A stretch of 64,000 nt of DNA from positions 372,001-436,000 of the forward strand of contig JAHDVF020001368.1 of assembly GCA_022606425.2 (NCBI GenBank). Reading direction: 5' to 3'. The notes beneath the pieces were generated by a model. That model was not told the DNA's origin and made no database searches. It saw only the letters and a list, made by a program, of their open reading frames with translations. The stretch's first letter is position 1; each line of letters opens with the position of its first letter. This document shows positions 31,385-42,265 of this stretch, one piece after another. This DNA comes from Lepidostoma basale (lineage: Eukaryota > Arthropoda > Insecta > Trichoptera > Lepidostomatidae). Made by a program: the position numbers and the translations under genes.

Positions 31385-31900
31385 CTAACTAACTAACCAT
31401 CACGCCATCTCCCCGGAGGGGTAGGCAGAAAGAATGGAAAGCCACACTGTTCTGTCCTGACATATTTCTCTCGCTTCCTCTACATTCATACATCTTGTCA
31501 TGCACGCACGTCGATTTCTCCGACTCCTCGCATGACCGACATTCAATATTTGATTTATTTGATCGTGCCACGTTTTCCTCGGTCTTCCTCTATTTCTGGT
31601 ACCATTTACATCATTAACATATAATTTTTTTACCATTCTTTCTTCATTCATTATTTCCATATGTCCAAACCATCTTAATGATCCTTTCATTATTTTGTTC
31701 ATGACACCATCGTTCGCACCGCATTCACTTCTTATATTTTTATTCGACACTCTATCATACACAGAATATCCCCACATTCGTCTAAGAGACCTCATTTCTA
31801 CTGCATTTATTCTACTTTCATCCTTCCTTTGCCAGTTCCGTGCTTCGCTTCCATACATAAGGGTCGGTAGAAGAACACCATTGTGCACTGCCATTCTAGC
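31385..31900 (-). pseudogene. RTE-A LINE 3' end, well preserved
   Basis: An uninterrupted minus frame of 164 codons (31894-31403) covers MAVHNGVLLPTLMYGSEARN, RRMWGYSVYDRVSNKNIR, GSLRWFGHMEIMNEERM, GRPRKTWHDQINQILNVG and SILSAYPSGEMA, ending at the natural stop. The tail complement (TAAC)n is at 31381-31396. The polymerase and endonuclease domains are truncated away. Intact frame suggests a recent insertion. Confidence 0.85.
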
Positions 31901-31904
31901 TTTT

Positions 31905-32620
31905 TAAGATTATTAAAATAACAAAACCAAAATAATACTTTTTATATACAATTTAAAAGGTACAATGAACCAAGAGCCAAGAGACTTAACTTACTTGTAT
32001 TTTTATGAAGTTTATAACCTTTATTTATTTCAATATTTAATATAAAACAAACTTTCGTAAGATATTAGGATGAAACTCGAGATAGTTACACAAATGTTTG
32101 AAAATTTGAAGTTCAGAAATACCGCAAAAGATTAACGAAGGATGCTGCAGGTAAAATAAATATTTTGGTAATTCAACGCCACCCAATTTGCCGGAAGCTC
32201 CAACAACCGCTCCCCTGGAAGGCTTTGGCGCCACGGGGGGCGATATATTTCACTTTGGGAACCACCGGGCTATTCCATAGAAGAGTTTCTATGTTTCTAT
32301 ACTAACAAGGAATAAAACATTCCTCTACTAAAAAAGGTTTAAATTACAGTTCTTGAAGGTTATATTTATTGTCGATGTAATGTTATATTTTGTTATGCCT
32401 TAAAACAACAGGGCAGTAACATATCTTGCTTCAATGTAATTGAATAACGTGATGAAGGGCAATACCATTAATTTTTACCTTATAAATTAGTTTTATCAGG
32501 TTATGTATAAAATTTACATATTATTAGACAGGTTATGTAGCAAATTTATAATTATTATTGTCTTGTTGAAGCGCTCTTTACATTATTACAGCGCGAGACA
32601 AATCGATGTAAAGGGTAAAG
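31905..32620. other. Intron-like stretch without a gene
   Basis: 32160-32290 is GC-richer (TTTGCCGGAAGCTCCAACAA, GCCACGGGGGGCG) with no lasting frame or known repeat. The rest is AT-rich. Confidence 0.35.
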
Positions 32621-32630
32621 CTATCAAATT

Positions 32631-32793
32631 GATCCTCATGACATGTGATAGGTAACTAATCTATCGCCATTTTATTGTCACCTGAATTCTACACCAGACC
32701 TAAGACAGTGTGACAATCACACTGCCATCGCCGGGAATCGAACCCGGGACCTTCGGGGTGGCAGTCAAAGCACTTACCACCGGCCACGAAGAT
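32631..32793 (-). mobile_element. SINE1 copy
   Basis: Complement of CGTGGCCGGTGGTAAGTG, GGTTCGATTCCCGGCGATGG (perfect B-box), GCAGTGTGATTGTCACACTG and CACATGTCATGAGGATC. About 160 bases; the 3' extension is missing. Confidence 0.8.
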
Positions 32794-32914
32794 GATAGAA
32801 GGAATATTAAACATATAATGAAGTTGTCATAGCAAATAAAAGTCAATAAAAAAAGCGAAGATGGCATTGCACAGTGGTGTTCTTGTAAAAGTAGGTAACG
32901 AGACCTCTTAGATG

Positions 32915-33190
32915 GATATGTCGCACCGTGAGTGTAAAACCGAAACAAGTGCAAATATACAGTTTGGAGATATGGGAGTTTAAAGACTTCATATTGCCTA
33001 CTATTTTTTTTTTAATAAACTAATGATTTTCGGTTTATAGGTATATTACTTTAAACTGAAAATCATTGGTTTATTTAAAAAAAAAACAGTTTTTCCAAGC
33101 AACATGAAGTCTTTAAACTCCCATATCTCTGAACTATATATTTGCACTTGTTTCGGTTGCACTCACGGTGCGATGTGATAAATCTGTGTA
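32915..33190. repeat. Nested hairpin element
   Basis: The outer arms read ATGTCGCACCGTGAGTG and the complement of CACTCACGGTGCGATGTG, with TTGGAGATATGGGAGTTTAA and its complement further in. Inside, 33000-33100 is a second palindrome (AATAAACTAATGATTTTCGG and its complement). The outer arms carry CCGAAACAAGTGC but no hammerhead C-box. Structure as drawn would fold into one long rod. Confidence 0.65.
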
Positions 33191-33259
33191 GGATGTCAAA
33201 TTCAAATATATTAAATATATACAATAATAATAAATTTGGTCAGTTATAGAGCGCCGTTT

Positions 33260-33555
33260 TTTATGAAATAATCATCTCAAGGGCACTATAAAATGCCAGA
33301 ATAAGAGAGATATGTGAGGCTAAGGATATTATAAGATGCAGCAGACAGCGAAAAAGGGACTGGTACGGTCATGTTCAAAGAATGGACACCACCAGACTCC
33401 CCTATATTGCATTGCATAATCAGCCTCATGGGACTCGTCCTCGTGGAAGACCTCCTAAAAGATGGAAGGACAGCTGGGAGTCTACCTCACAGGAGGAGCA
33501 ACACTCTGGAGAACAGACCACATAGGTCTACAATAAGGAAGAAGAAAAGAAGAAG
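33260..33555 (+). pseudogene. RTE-G LINE 3' end with GAA tail
   Basis: A frame near 33340 encodes KRDWYGHVQRMDTTRLPYIA, then GTRPRGRPPKRWKDSWES. This is an RTE-type C-terminus. A GAAGAAGAAAAGAAGAAG run closes it at 33555. A relative with frameshifts is at 53110-53330. Confidence 0.65.
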
Positions 33556-33689
33556 ATCTGAATGCTATCATCAAATTATATTGTGGTTAGTATATATACA
33601 AGCTTTTCTAAGCTATATTTTTTATTTCATAATTGCCAAAGAACTTTTTTCGCTATTACAATGGTTTGAACCGAAGAATACGCAATAAT

Positions 33690-33955
33690 AATAATACAAT
33701 TTATTATGTCAATGATGTAAATGGAACCAGAAATAGAGGAAGACTGTGGAAAACGTGGCACGATCAAATAAATCAAATATTGAATGTCGGCCATGTGAGG
33801 AGTCAGAGAAATCGACGCGCGTGCATGACACGATGTATGAATGTTGAGGAAGCGAGAGAAATATGTCAAGAAAGAAAAGTGTGGTAGTCCATTCGTTCTG
33901 CCTACCCGTTCGGGGAGATGGCGTGATGGTTAGTTAATTAGTTAGTTAATATATT
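33690..33955 (+). pseudogene. RTE-A LINE 3' end
   Basis: The 80-codon frame encodes YVNDVNGTRNRGRLWKTWHD, QINQILNVGHVRSQRNRRAC and MTRCMNVEEAREICQERKVW and stops at a premature TAG where other copies continue to YPSGETA. The GGTTAGTTAATTAGTTAG tail is slightly eroded. Confidence 0.75.
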
Positions 33956-33959
33956 AGGC

Positions 33960-34384
33960 TGGTGCTTTGTTGATTGCAGTTATGTTCAAATGTAGGCGCA
34001 CGTGATTAAATCGTGTTAAAATACGTTATTACATATCGGAGTAGATATTGAATGTTATTTATTAGTAAACTTAGTAGCAATACACTCAATCAACACTAAT
34101 CTATTGAGAGACTATCCTCGCCAATAAATCAGCCCCCAACAAGTCCGAAAGTACGAAATGTGTTACTCTCCCCAGCAGCCGCCAGCTACACAGGCTGGCG
34201 GGGTAGTACAGCTATTAATTACCTTTGATCTAAATGTCGGCAGAGTTGATTCGAGTGCTCTATCAACATCGTCGTTACAAATATTGGAAATTTAATATTA
34301 ACTCGTTATGCCGTAGATGCGGCCTATGATGTGAACGCAATATGTTGGGACACAAAAACATGATTATTTTATGAATTATAACAC
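33960..34384. other. Unique intron segment
   Basis: 34160-34340 has balanced composition (CAGCCGCCAGCTACACAGGC, which contains a GCCAGC...GCTGGC inverted repeat) and no match to repeats here. No coding frame. Unassigned. Confidence 0.3.
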
Positions 34385-35470
34385 AATATTTTCTACTTTT
34401 GATCATATTTTACTCGACAGTTTTTGATGGTTTTACAAGTTCATTATTAGGGAACTCAGTTTACATAATGTTCCCAATGATGAAGGTGTAAAAGTTTCGA
34501 AATATTGTAATGGTACATACCATTACGATTTCTTCGGCCACTGTATTCGCCCCAATTCTCCCCAGTTAAGTACCTCTTCGAAATTTATTTCCAACTTCTC
34601 CTGTTTCCGCCGTGTGAGCAACCGCCGCCTTCCCGGTTGGTAACACTGTTTTTCGGTTCTCTATGCTCTGAGGCTACAAGCCCCCTCACTTCCCTCCAGT
34701 CAGCCATTGCGGGTAGGCCGCCATCTTAGTTCCCGTCGCTTGTGCCTCGATCCCGCCCAAAATGTAGAAGACACGGAAATCCGTCTGCATCCGGCTGGAC
34801 CAGATATGGTTCAGCCAGTCTTCATTAGAATAACATAAGGTACGATATTAACAATATATATATATATGCATCAAGGATCGCGCATCAGTAACATATGTGC
34901 ATCATATGTCCGCGTGTCTGCGGTTAGTTAGAAGGTTCTGTCGGACATCGACTTGACCGCGTTTGAGGCTCCGTGTCGAGGACCTCACCACCCTGCCAAA
35001 CTGCCTGGACCACTTCTTCACTCCGTGCAGCACCACCCGGCCTATGGAACCTCGTGTCTGCCAGGTGACGCTCTAAATATTGATTTGCTGAACCACCATC
35101 TACTGGTCAGCGTCGCTGACAACGTCGACGGACGACGTCGCTATCTGATGCACGGAGGAGCACACCATCGTAAAATCGCCACAACCAGCCCCTTCACTCT
35201 TCTGTTTTGTGTTTTTATGAGTAACGACATCTCTAGCATTTATTTTCTAGCTATTATGTTCCTAATTCTAACTTTGTAATAAACCCCCATGTATCCCATA
35301 TAATCTGCGTCTTTATTTACACCCGTCCTTAGTCGAGTAATATACCGAAAAGAATCTCACGATTACCACCCTGAAGATAAAAACCATGCTCTCTGTGCTA
35401 ACCGAGGAGGAACGTTTCAATATGTCGAGAAAAATAAACTCAATAATGGAAAAAGGTGTCATAATTCATT
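34385..35470. repeat. HHR-E fold-back split by a solo LTR
   Basis: Left part 34385-34505 has the HHR-E signature order (CTCGACAGTTTTTGATGG, then CAATGATGAAGGTGTAAAAG, TTTCGAAAT). The right part begins ATATGTCGAGAAAAATAAAC at 35420. Without the LTR the junction restores the family's GAAAYATGTCGAG order, so the LTR landed exactly in the predicted cleavage region. Core bases are degraded. Confidence 0.55.
34506..35419 (+). mobile_element. Solo LTR, 914 bp, 4-bp target duplication
   Basis: Begins TGTAATGGTACATACC and ends AACGTTTCA, i.e. TG...CA, and is flanked by ATAT at 34502-34505 and 35420-35423. It contains a TATATATATA tract near 34855, a GC-rich region, and AATAAA (about 35278) about 140 bases from the 3' end, followed by GT/T-rich sequence, as in an LTR polyadenylation region. 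No internal retroviral-type genes are present, so it is the product of LTR-LTR recombination. The 4-bp duplication suits a Ty3/gypsy-type element, but the family is not proven. The 108-codon frame 34953-35279 inside it is unlikely to be a gene. Confidence 0.8.
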
Positions 35471-35584
35471 TTAAAAAGTCATCGTTTAATAATATTTAAT
35501 GAAAATAATAAAAAGAATATGTAAAAAATCTTTTTAAAATGTATATTTAGTTAAAATCTGCTGATGTTTTGTTGTAAAAAGAAG

Positions 35585-36125
35585 AATTGGACTAAGCTGG
35601 GCAGCTTTCGGAAACATGAGTTACATCTTTATAAGCCGGAAAATACCGATCAACCTGAAACGAAAAGTCTATGAAGCCTGCGTTCTGCCAGTTAGTACTT
35701 ATGGTCTTGAAACTGTTACATTGGCCAAACAATGTGCCGAGAAACTATGAGTGACCCAAAGAGCCATGGAAAGAGCCATGTTAGGAATAAGCCTAAGAGA
35801 CAGAGTCAGAAACGATACGGTGAGAGAAAAAACAAAGGTTAATAACATCATCCACCGGATGGCGACTCTAAAATGGCAATAGGCAGGTCACGTAGCCAGA
35901 AGCTCAGATGAAAAGTGGACAAGAAGACTGGTGACTTGGAGACCGTGGACGGTGAAGAGAAGTGCAGGGCGACCGCAACTACGGTGGAATGATGATCTGA
36001 ACAGACACCGCGGAATAACCTGGATGCAGTCTGTACAGGACAGAGTGACACGGGAGCGAATGGAGGGTGCCTTTGTCCAGGAGTGGACAGAAATAGGCTG
36101 AGGAAGAAGAAGAAGAAGAAGAAGA
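35585..36125 (+). pseudogene. RTE-B LINE 3' end, second copy
   Basis: Same order as 1746-2276 with an additional block present there only in part (TTAGTACTTATGGTCTTGAA). Encodes KVYEACVLPVSTYGLETVTL and VTQRAMERAMLGISL with interruptions. Ends in (GAA)n at 36100-36125. Confidence 0.75.
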
Positions 36126-36330
36126 TATTTTGTTATCTTCCACCGGTTCCGGCAGCACGCTGAGACCAGAAAATGGCAGCGAGCTACCGAAACCGATCGA
36201 AGACACAAAACATCTGTGGATTTTAACTAAATATACGTATATTTAAAAAAAAAATTCAATTTTTATTTCATTTTCTTGATTAAGAATAAACTTCTAACAT
36301 GAAATTAGAAATAACCACATTAAAACATCA
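36126..36330 (+). repeat. HHR-F fold-back, decayed
   Basis: CACCGGTTCCGGCAGCACGC and its inverted counterpart GGCAGCGAGCTACCGAAACC flank CAGAAAA. The downstream tail GAATAAACTTCTAACATGAA matches the HHR-F tail. It follows directly on the RTE-B GAA tail. Confidence 0.45.
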
Positions 36331-37064
36331 TTTTATCATTTTAGTTAATTATTTATGTGGTAACTCTGAGTGGTAATTGACAATAATTATTGTATACACT
36401 AAGCTTCAAGTTTCTTTTAAACAAATACAATTTATTTATCGTTTTATAAATGCGGCATCGAACAAACAGGTAGATAGTTTAAAATTCTGTCAATATTGTG
36501 TCACAGCATGTATAAACAGTAATTATAATTAAACATTGATGTAACTTCTGAAAAAGGGAATAACTACCTCCAAATTTTGACTGGTAGCATAACACTCATT
36601 AACTTCTTGTACCTTGGTCACAGGTGCGATAGTTCTCATCATTTATTATTCATCAGTTAATTCCACTATCTTTACTTTTTAAATGCTACCAAAAACACGG
36701 AATGAAAATAACATGTCTTCATGTAGTGTAATTACATTATTAATTAAGATCCTTAGTTGCCTTTAATGTCAATATTGAACACGATTCTATAGTATTGTTT
36801 TTAGGTTCATTGTCCCAAATCTTCAACTTAGATAAACGTAATACATTGAATAAAATGTATAATAGGACATAGACCCTCCTCTTAATTCCATCTCGTCTAT
36901 AAATTTCCTCAAAACTTGTCCCAACTATCTGGCATTAAATCGAGTCCAAACTATTGGGTCAGCTTAGTTTATTCTAATTGAGTATGAATCACAAGTGTTA
37001 TGCACAAATAATGCGTATATTTATTGAGTAAATCAGATCAAATCCGAAATAGGTTATAAGTTCA
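36331..37064. other. AT-rich stretch without a gene
   Basis: No open frame, RNA gene or repeat border identified. Confidence 0.4.
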
Positions 37065-37580
37065 AACTAACTAACTTACCATCACGCCGTCTCCCCGGAG
37101 GGGTAGGCAGAAAGAATGGAACGCCACACTGTTCTGTCCTGACATACGTCTCTCGCTTCCTCTACATTCATACATCTTGTCATGCACGCACGTCGATTTT
37201 TCCGACTCCTCACGTGACCGACATTCAATATTTGATTGATTTGATCGTGCCACGTTTTCCTCGGCCTTCCTCTATTTCTAGCTCTGTTCACGCCGTTTAC
37301 ATATACCTTCTTTACCATTCTGTCTTCACTCATTCTTTCCATGTGTCCAAACCATCTTAATGACCCTTTCCTTATTTTGTTCATAACACTTTCATTCGCA
37401 TCACATTCACTTCTTATACTTGCATTTGTCACTCTATCAAAAACAGATTTACCACACATTCGTCTTAGAGATCTCATTTCTACTGCATTTATTCTACTTT
37501 CATCCTTCTTTTGCCAGTTCCATGCTTCACTTCCATACATAAGGGTCGGCACAAGAACACCATTGTGCACTGCCATCTAT
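37065..37580 (-). pseudogene. RTE-A LINE 3' end, reference copy
   Basis: An uninterrupted minus frame of 164 codons (37576-37085) ends at the family's natural stop: MAVHNGVLVPTLMYGSEAWN, RINAVEMRSLRRMCGKSVFD, MNKIRKGSLRWFGHMERM, NRGRPRKTWHDQINQILN, RACMTRCMNVEEARDVCQ, SILSAYPSGETA. In full elements this follows the palm domain of an RTE-type endonuclease/reverse transcriptase; here everything upstream is missing. The same protein is found at 44425-44870 with over 90 percent identity by eye, so this subfamily moved recently. Confidence 0.85.
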
Positions 37581-37699
37581 AAGTTCAGGTACAAATATTC
37601 TGAGTTTTTCAGTATGAAGTTAATTTTATAGTTCCCTAGAAGAAGTGATTATAGTTTAAGGAAATAAAAACTCAAATTAAGTTTAAAAAAAACTATTTC

Positions 37700-38050
37700 G
37701 ACCTTCGCAGTAATGACAAGAGCTAATATTGCCACATCGAAGATCCCGGGTTCGATTCCCGTCGATAACAGTGTGATTGTAACAGTGTTATTGATCCGAT
37801 GTAGATCCGACGAATTCACTTTACTATAAAGAGGCGATAGATAAGCTACTTATTACATGTCATGAGAATCAATCAAATTGTTACAAATTGTGTATAGTAA
37901 TTGGGTTCAAAAGACCTGTCGAATACAAATAAATAAATAAAACAACGGGAAACAACCACATTAAAAGCCCTAAGTGGCATCCCATGAACCAGCAAATATG
38001 TTACACTTTTGCTACAAACTAACCCTATGGATTGAAACTAGTAAACGAAT
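37700..38050 (+). mobile_element. SINE1 copy with 3' extension
   Basis: GATCCCGGGTTCGATTCCC (perfect B-box), ACAGTGTGATTGTAACAGTG, CATGTCATGAGAATCAATC. The homology to 41436-41760 then goes on through AATTGGGTTCAAAAG, AAGCCCTAAGTGGCATCCCA and GAACCAGC, so the full SINE is at least 330 bp. Confidence 0.75.
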
Positions 38051-38064
38051 AAAACAATTAATAC

Positions 38065-38235
38065 AAATAAAAACATGTTTTTAAAAAGTTTTATTTTAGC
38101 TTATGGGAGTGACATATTTCGCCTTTCTAATGCACTATCTTTAAAAATGCCTTAAAAAGGCGAAACATGTCATTCCCATAAATTATAATAAAACTTGTAT
38201 AAAACGGTCATTTTCATTCATACTAATTATTAATA
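38065..38235. repeat. HHR-D fold-back
   Basis: Arms TTTTATTTTAGCTTATGGGA and CATTCCCATAAATTATAATA. The centre has TGCCTTAAAAAGGCGAAACATGTC-type order (blocks TGCC, TTAAAAA, GGC, GAAACATGTC at 38162-38171). The C-box is lost. Confidence 0.5.
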
Positions 38236-38257
38236 TGAAATCTTGCATCATTGTTAA

Positions 38258-38420
38258 AGAAAGGTCTGGAGGATAGAACGCTTGGCTTCTGATCAAGGAG
38301 ACTTGGGTTCGAGCCTGGACACGACCAGATTCCTTCTTCACAATAATGAGCTATTTTCTACTCACATTGAAGATTGTAAAATGAATTATAATATCTTTGG
38401 TGTTGGCCTTTTTTTTTTAA
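38258..38420 (+). mobile_element. SINE2 copy, best B-box
   Basis: AAGGTCTGGAGGATAGAACG, CTTGGCTTCTGATC, TTGGGTTCGAGCCTGGACAC (GGTTCGAGCC), then CACAATAATGAGCTATTTTC and an A/T-rich end. It sits at the 3' side of an HHR-D fold-back. Confidence 0.75.
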
Positions 38421-39125
38421 ATAAATTTTTTTTTTCCAAATTGAAAATTGTTCATTAGAAACCATATTCAATAATTTTATAATCATTTGTTATCAATCAA
38501 ACTAAGCATATATTTTTAAAGATAACTGATTTATCAAAGTGTATTATACTTTATAAATAAAAGTACAAGTTGATATCATGTAAAAGTCTTTTTTTACTAT
38601 GGCTGGATAAAATTTAATATCAGAATTGAAATGTTAAGTCAGTCGAGCGGAAATACTCGCTTGTTTGTAATAAAGATCCTGTTCTTGAATGAAGCCACAG
38701 CCTTCTAGTCAATCTGTTTACTTCGAGTTTCGACATCAATTTTTATATTTTACTTTATTGGATGAAAGCGCAAACAATAACAAATTTCATCGACAGAATA
38801 ATGCAGGAAAAACACTCATTATTTGGTTTCCGAGTAATATAACGTTACTGAAGATAATAGAAAGTTAATATCTCATTTGTTTAAAATTTTGTATCAAAAA
38901 CGTTTATTTGGTAGCACAATAAATTAAATAAACCTTATCCACCAACCCTTATGTTTTTCCATCACAAATTACGTAGGAAGATACAGAGACGGGACAGAAA
39001 ATTATTTTCGTCAAAAGGTTGTGATGGTATTGAACCATCGTAGAGAGAGATGCGTGAATTCAGACGTAATACGAAAATAAATTCAAATGACTAGGAAATA
39101 TAACACCTAACCATGTGGGGGTAGG
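38421..39125. other. AT-rich stretch without a gene
   Basis: No lasting frame and no recognised repeat. GC content rises toward the G-rich tract at 39133. Confidence 0.4.
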
Positions 39126-39132
39126 TCTAGGC

Positions 39133-39179
39133 GGGGAGCAGGGGAGACGCGGGGAGGGGAGAGAGGGGAGAGAGGGGGG
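39133..39179 (+). other. G-quadruplex-forming tract
   Basis: Runs of four or more G at 39133, 39141, 39151, 39156, 39165 and 39174, separated by 1 to 7 bases, satisfy the usual G4 pattern several times over. More G runs follow to 39230. Being on the plus strand, it lies on the template strand for the minus-strand Pde6 transcript. Confidence 0.85.
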
Positions 39180-39504
39180 TTGAGCCGAGAGGGGTGTGGG
39201 CCAGGGAGAGAGGTAGCTCGGGGAGTTGACTTTTGACCTGACGGGAAGCGGTCGCTTTTGGTATTAAATTCAGTGGGTGTTTGTTGTTTTGATTATCATT
39301 TTATTTTGTATACAAGTATAGTGGTACGAGGGGCGCGGCATTTGCAGATTTAAAAATTCTAGAGTAGAATCAGTTTTCCTGAGCTGTTTTACGGCGGAAA
39401 GCTAAGTCTAGAATTAAGAATTTATATTTCAGGAAATTGGAACGTATGCGTTCGGCTTACTCCATGATTATACTATGCTTACGTTTATATATTACATACA
39501 TGTA

Positions 39505-39645
39505 CCTAAATATATATATATATATGTGTGTATATATATATGTATGTGTATGTGTATGTATATATATATATGTGTATATATATGTATGTATATATATATA
39601 TATGTATATATATATGTATATATATATGTATATATGTACATGATA
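39505..39645. repeat. (TA)n/(TG)n microsatellite
   Basis: Alternating TATATA and TGTGTA blocks for about 140 bases. Long frames across it are artefacts of the repeat. Confidence 0.95.
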
Positions 39646-39848
39646 TATTGATACCTTTCCTATACTGCACGTAATATAGTTCACTAACACTCGGGCCAAC
39701 GCATCGCGCCCGAAACAGGTATTCACTAACTCATCGAATACTGAAATCTTAGTTATGGACATGTAGCGTTCTAACAAAATTTGCAATCTTCTATATAAAT
39801 AAACGTATAAACTTCGACCCATGCAAATTATGCTACATAAATATGGTT

Positions 39849-40130
39849 GACTGCTGATGAATGAAGACAGTTAGGAGAGGTTGGGATCGCGCGCGTCGGG
39901 ACCCCATCGAAAGACGAAATATGGGGTAGTATGGTGAAAGACCCTGCTATCTGTCTATTGGTGGAGGTTGTCTCGAGGGTGAGTGGACCGACTGCTGATG
40001 AATGAAGACAGTTAGGAGAGGTTGGGATCGCGCGCTTCGGGACCCCATCGAAAGACGAAATATGGGGTAGTATGGTGAAAGACCCTGCTATCTGTCTATT
40101 GGTGGAGGTTGTCTCGAAGGTGAGTGGACC
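39849..40130 (+). repeat. 141-bp direct tandem duplication
   Basis: Units 39849-39989 and 39990-40130 differ at two positions only (GCGCGCGTCG versus GCGCGCTTCG; CTCGAGGGT versus CTCGAAGGT). The unit is GC-rich for this region and unlike any other repeat in the window. It could be a variable-number region or tandem part of an unrecognised element's 5' end. Confidence 0.9.
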
Positions 40131-41325
40131 GAACTTCGAAAACCCCTAATAGGGTGATGGCCAGGTTCATGGGTTTGAATCCCCAGGTCCACTGATTAAG
40201 GGTTGGGAAGTAGGTCGTCTGGTTACCAGACGATCCTGCTGTGGAGCAGTGGAGAAAAATCATCAGTCTGACGAAAAGACTGGTTCCCCGCGATACTAAC
40301 GCTATCATATCCCAGTTCCCACAAATCCTTATATACCTAATATATTATATTTTGACATTGAATTGCTATATAATTTGTACCTTTCAGGAAACTGTCCTTT
40401 ATTGCATCATTATTACATTACGCTCTGATTTAAATTACCGTACATTGTATTTGTTCCAAATTATTTGTGAATGTTTCTTCCAGGGCTGCCACATTTTCTA
40501 GAGATAATATATTGAATTATATTCTGTAAACTTAGAGATATTTTAGGTTGTTTGGTTTAGATGTTCCTAGGAAATATTGAGTGACATATAGTTTGATTAC
40601 ACGTAGGTTTGTCAAGATTGCTTAGAATATTCGGAAGGTTAGGAACGATTAGCTTTAGAATGAAATTATCAGTAATCGCCAAATAAAAGGACTTGGATTA
40701 CATCAGTCATAACGAAGGGTCATACGGTATTATTTCTAGACGAACACGAAGGCCAACTCGCGTAAGGTAAAACACCTGTAAGCTCCGTACAGGTGGATGA
40801 AGACGGAATGACTGGAGGAAGCTCCACCATTCGCGGAGGAAGGTTAGGAGGGATTCTGCTTAGGTTCCTCGCGGATAGGACGTTTCATCACATTTGGTGT
40901 CGTGACCAGGAGTAGACATCACGGAGATCGTGGACAGAAAATATAACACCACAAGGTCAAATGGTGCTTTTCGAAAAAGTATCAAAAGTTTAATAGAAAA
41001 TGTAAAAATACTATTCAATGTTATAGGATATTAATAAATTATCTTTGACCTATCCGATAAACCAGCGTAGTATTCGAAATCATAAGGTTTCTGTTACTAT
41101 AATTGAAATTGAAAATTGTCTTCCAAAAGGTTCAACAATTCTTATATTCAGTGTTAAAAGGGTGGTAATATATAATACATATCTTTTAGATTTCAACTTT
41201 TTAAGCAGTTGACTGTCTACCTATAGCTTCAACAATTACTTTCATAAAAATGACTTTTCATTGTAAGTAATACTTATTACTCACATGCTCCGCAGAAGAG
41301 TTAAAATACCAAAGGCAAAGACCGT
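40131..41325. other. Possible LTR-element remnant and unique sequence
   Basis: 40740-40930 is GC-rich and holds CACATTTGGTGTCGTGACC (40886-40904), which looks like the LTR end and primer-binding-site context of an LTR retrotransposon. No matching LTR or pol frame was found, so this is only a suggestion. The remainder is AT-rich. Confidence 0.25.
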
Positions 41326-41329
41326 GATC

Positions 41330-42265
41330 TTTTATAACTTGATGATGGTGAAACGAGTCAGAGCCATGGCGCAGTTCAAATAAACTCGGCACGTACATGG
41401 AGAGAAAATCCTCCTTTGATAATGTTACACAGCACAATAACGACAAAAGCTATGACTGCCACATCGAAAGTCCCGGGTTCAATTACCGGCGATGGCGGTG
41501 TAATTCCCATACTCTCATCGTATTTGGTCTGGTGTAGAATTCACTTGACAATAAATGACGATAGATTAACTACCTATCACATTTCATGAGAATCAATAGC
41601 TCAAATGGTGTTTACAGTTATTGGGTTCAAATAATCTGCTGTATATAAATGTGGAAAGCAACGGAAAACTATCATATTAAAAGCCCAAGTGGCATCCCAA
41701 GAACCAGCAAAAACACTTTGCTGTAAGCCAATTGCTTAGATTTAAACTAGCGAAAGAAGAAACGAACAATAAGCGACCCATTTGGACACAAAACAATTTA
41801 ACAAAATTAACTATATGACATTTTAAAAAGCACATTTACATGCTAAGAAAGAACATACAGGTATTTCAGAAAAATCCCAAATATGCCGACTTCAGTGAGG
41901 CAGTACTCAATGCAGAATTGATAATCCATTTTTTTAACACTCCCTCAACGACACTGAAAATTTCCAAATTTAATGCCATTAAACTTAATGTTTAAATTAT
42001 TCTTCCCACTGGTATCACCAAATGCAAGATGATTCTACATTAAGAAGTGAAAAACTTTTGATATCGGCATTCCCACAGGTAACCATCAGGAACAAATATG
42101 CTGGAAAAGCCCTGAATATGCTGGAAAAATATTTCGTCGTAAGCCCTTCCCTCCTCAGTTTAAGGTAGCGAGGATTTTGATGATGGTGGAACTAGTCAAA
42201 GCCATGGCGCAGTACAAGTAAACTTGGCTCGTGGAAGGAAATTCCTCAAATAATGTCACCCAGCA
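41330..42265. repeat. Duplicated block of about 100 bp flanking a SINE1
   Basis: GATGATGGTGAAACGAGTCA, GAGCCATGGCGCAGTTCAA and AAACTCGGCACG at 41340-41440 recur as GATGATGGTGGAACTAGTCA, AAGCCATGGCGCAGTACAAG and AAACTTGGCTCG at 42175-42240. Both are followed by a TGTTACACAGC or TGTCACCCAGC block. Family unknown; protein-coding origin possible but broken. Confidence 0.6.
41436..41760 (+). mobile_element. SINE1 copy with 3' extension
   Basis: ATGACTGCCACATCGAAAG, TCCCGGGTTCAATTACCGG (one change in the B-box), GGTCTGGTGTAGAATTCAC, CATGAGAATCAATAGC, then ATTGGGTTCAAATAATCTGC and AAGTGGCATCCCAAGAACC. Confidence 0.75.

Noticed and set aside
34953..35279. 108-codon open frame
   Set aside because: It lies inside the solo LTR between its probable promoter and polyadenylation region; no homologue is recognised and LTRs are normally non-coding.
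39437..39822. Long frames on both strands across the (TA)n/(TG)n tract
   Set aside because: They are periodic Tyr/Ile/Val/Cys strings produced by the microsatellite, with no domain or start context.
41340..41362. UUGAUGAUGGUGAAACGAGUC resembling a minimal hammerhead
   Set aside because: There is no stem II between the C-box and GAAAC, and the second copy at 42175 has GGAAC instead.
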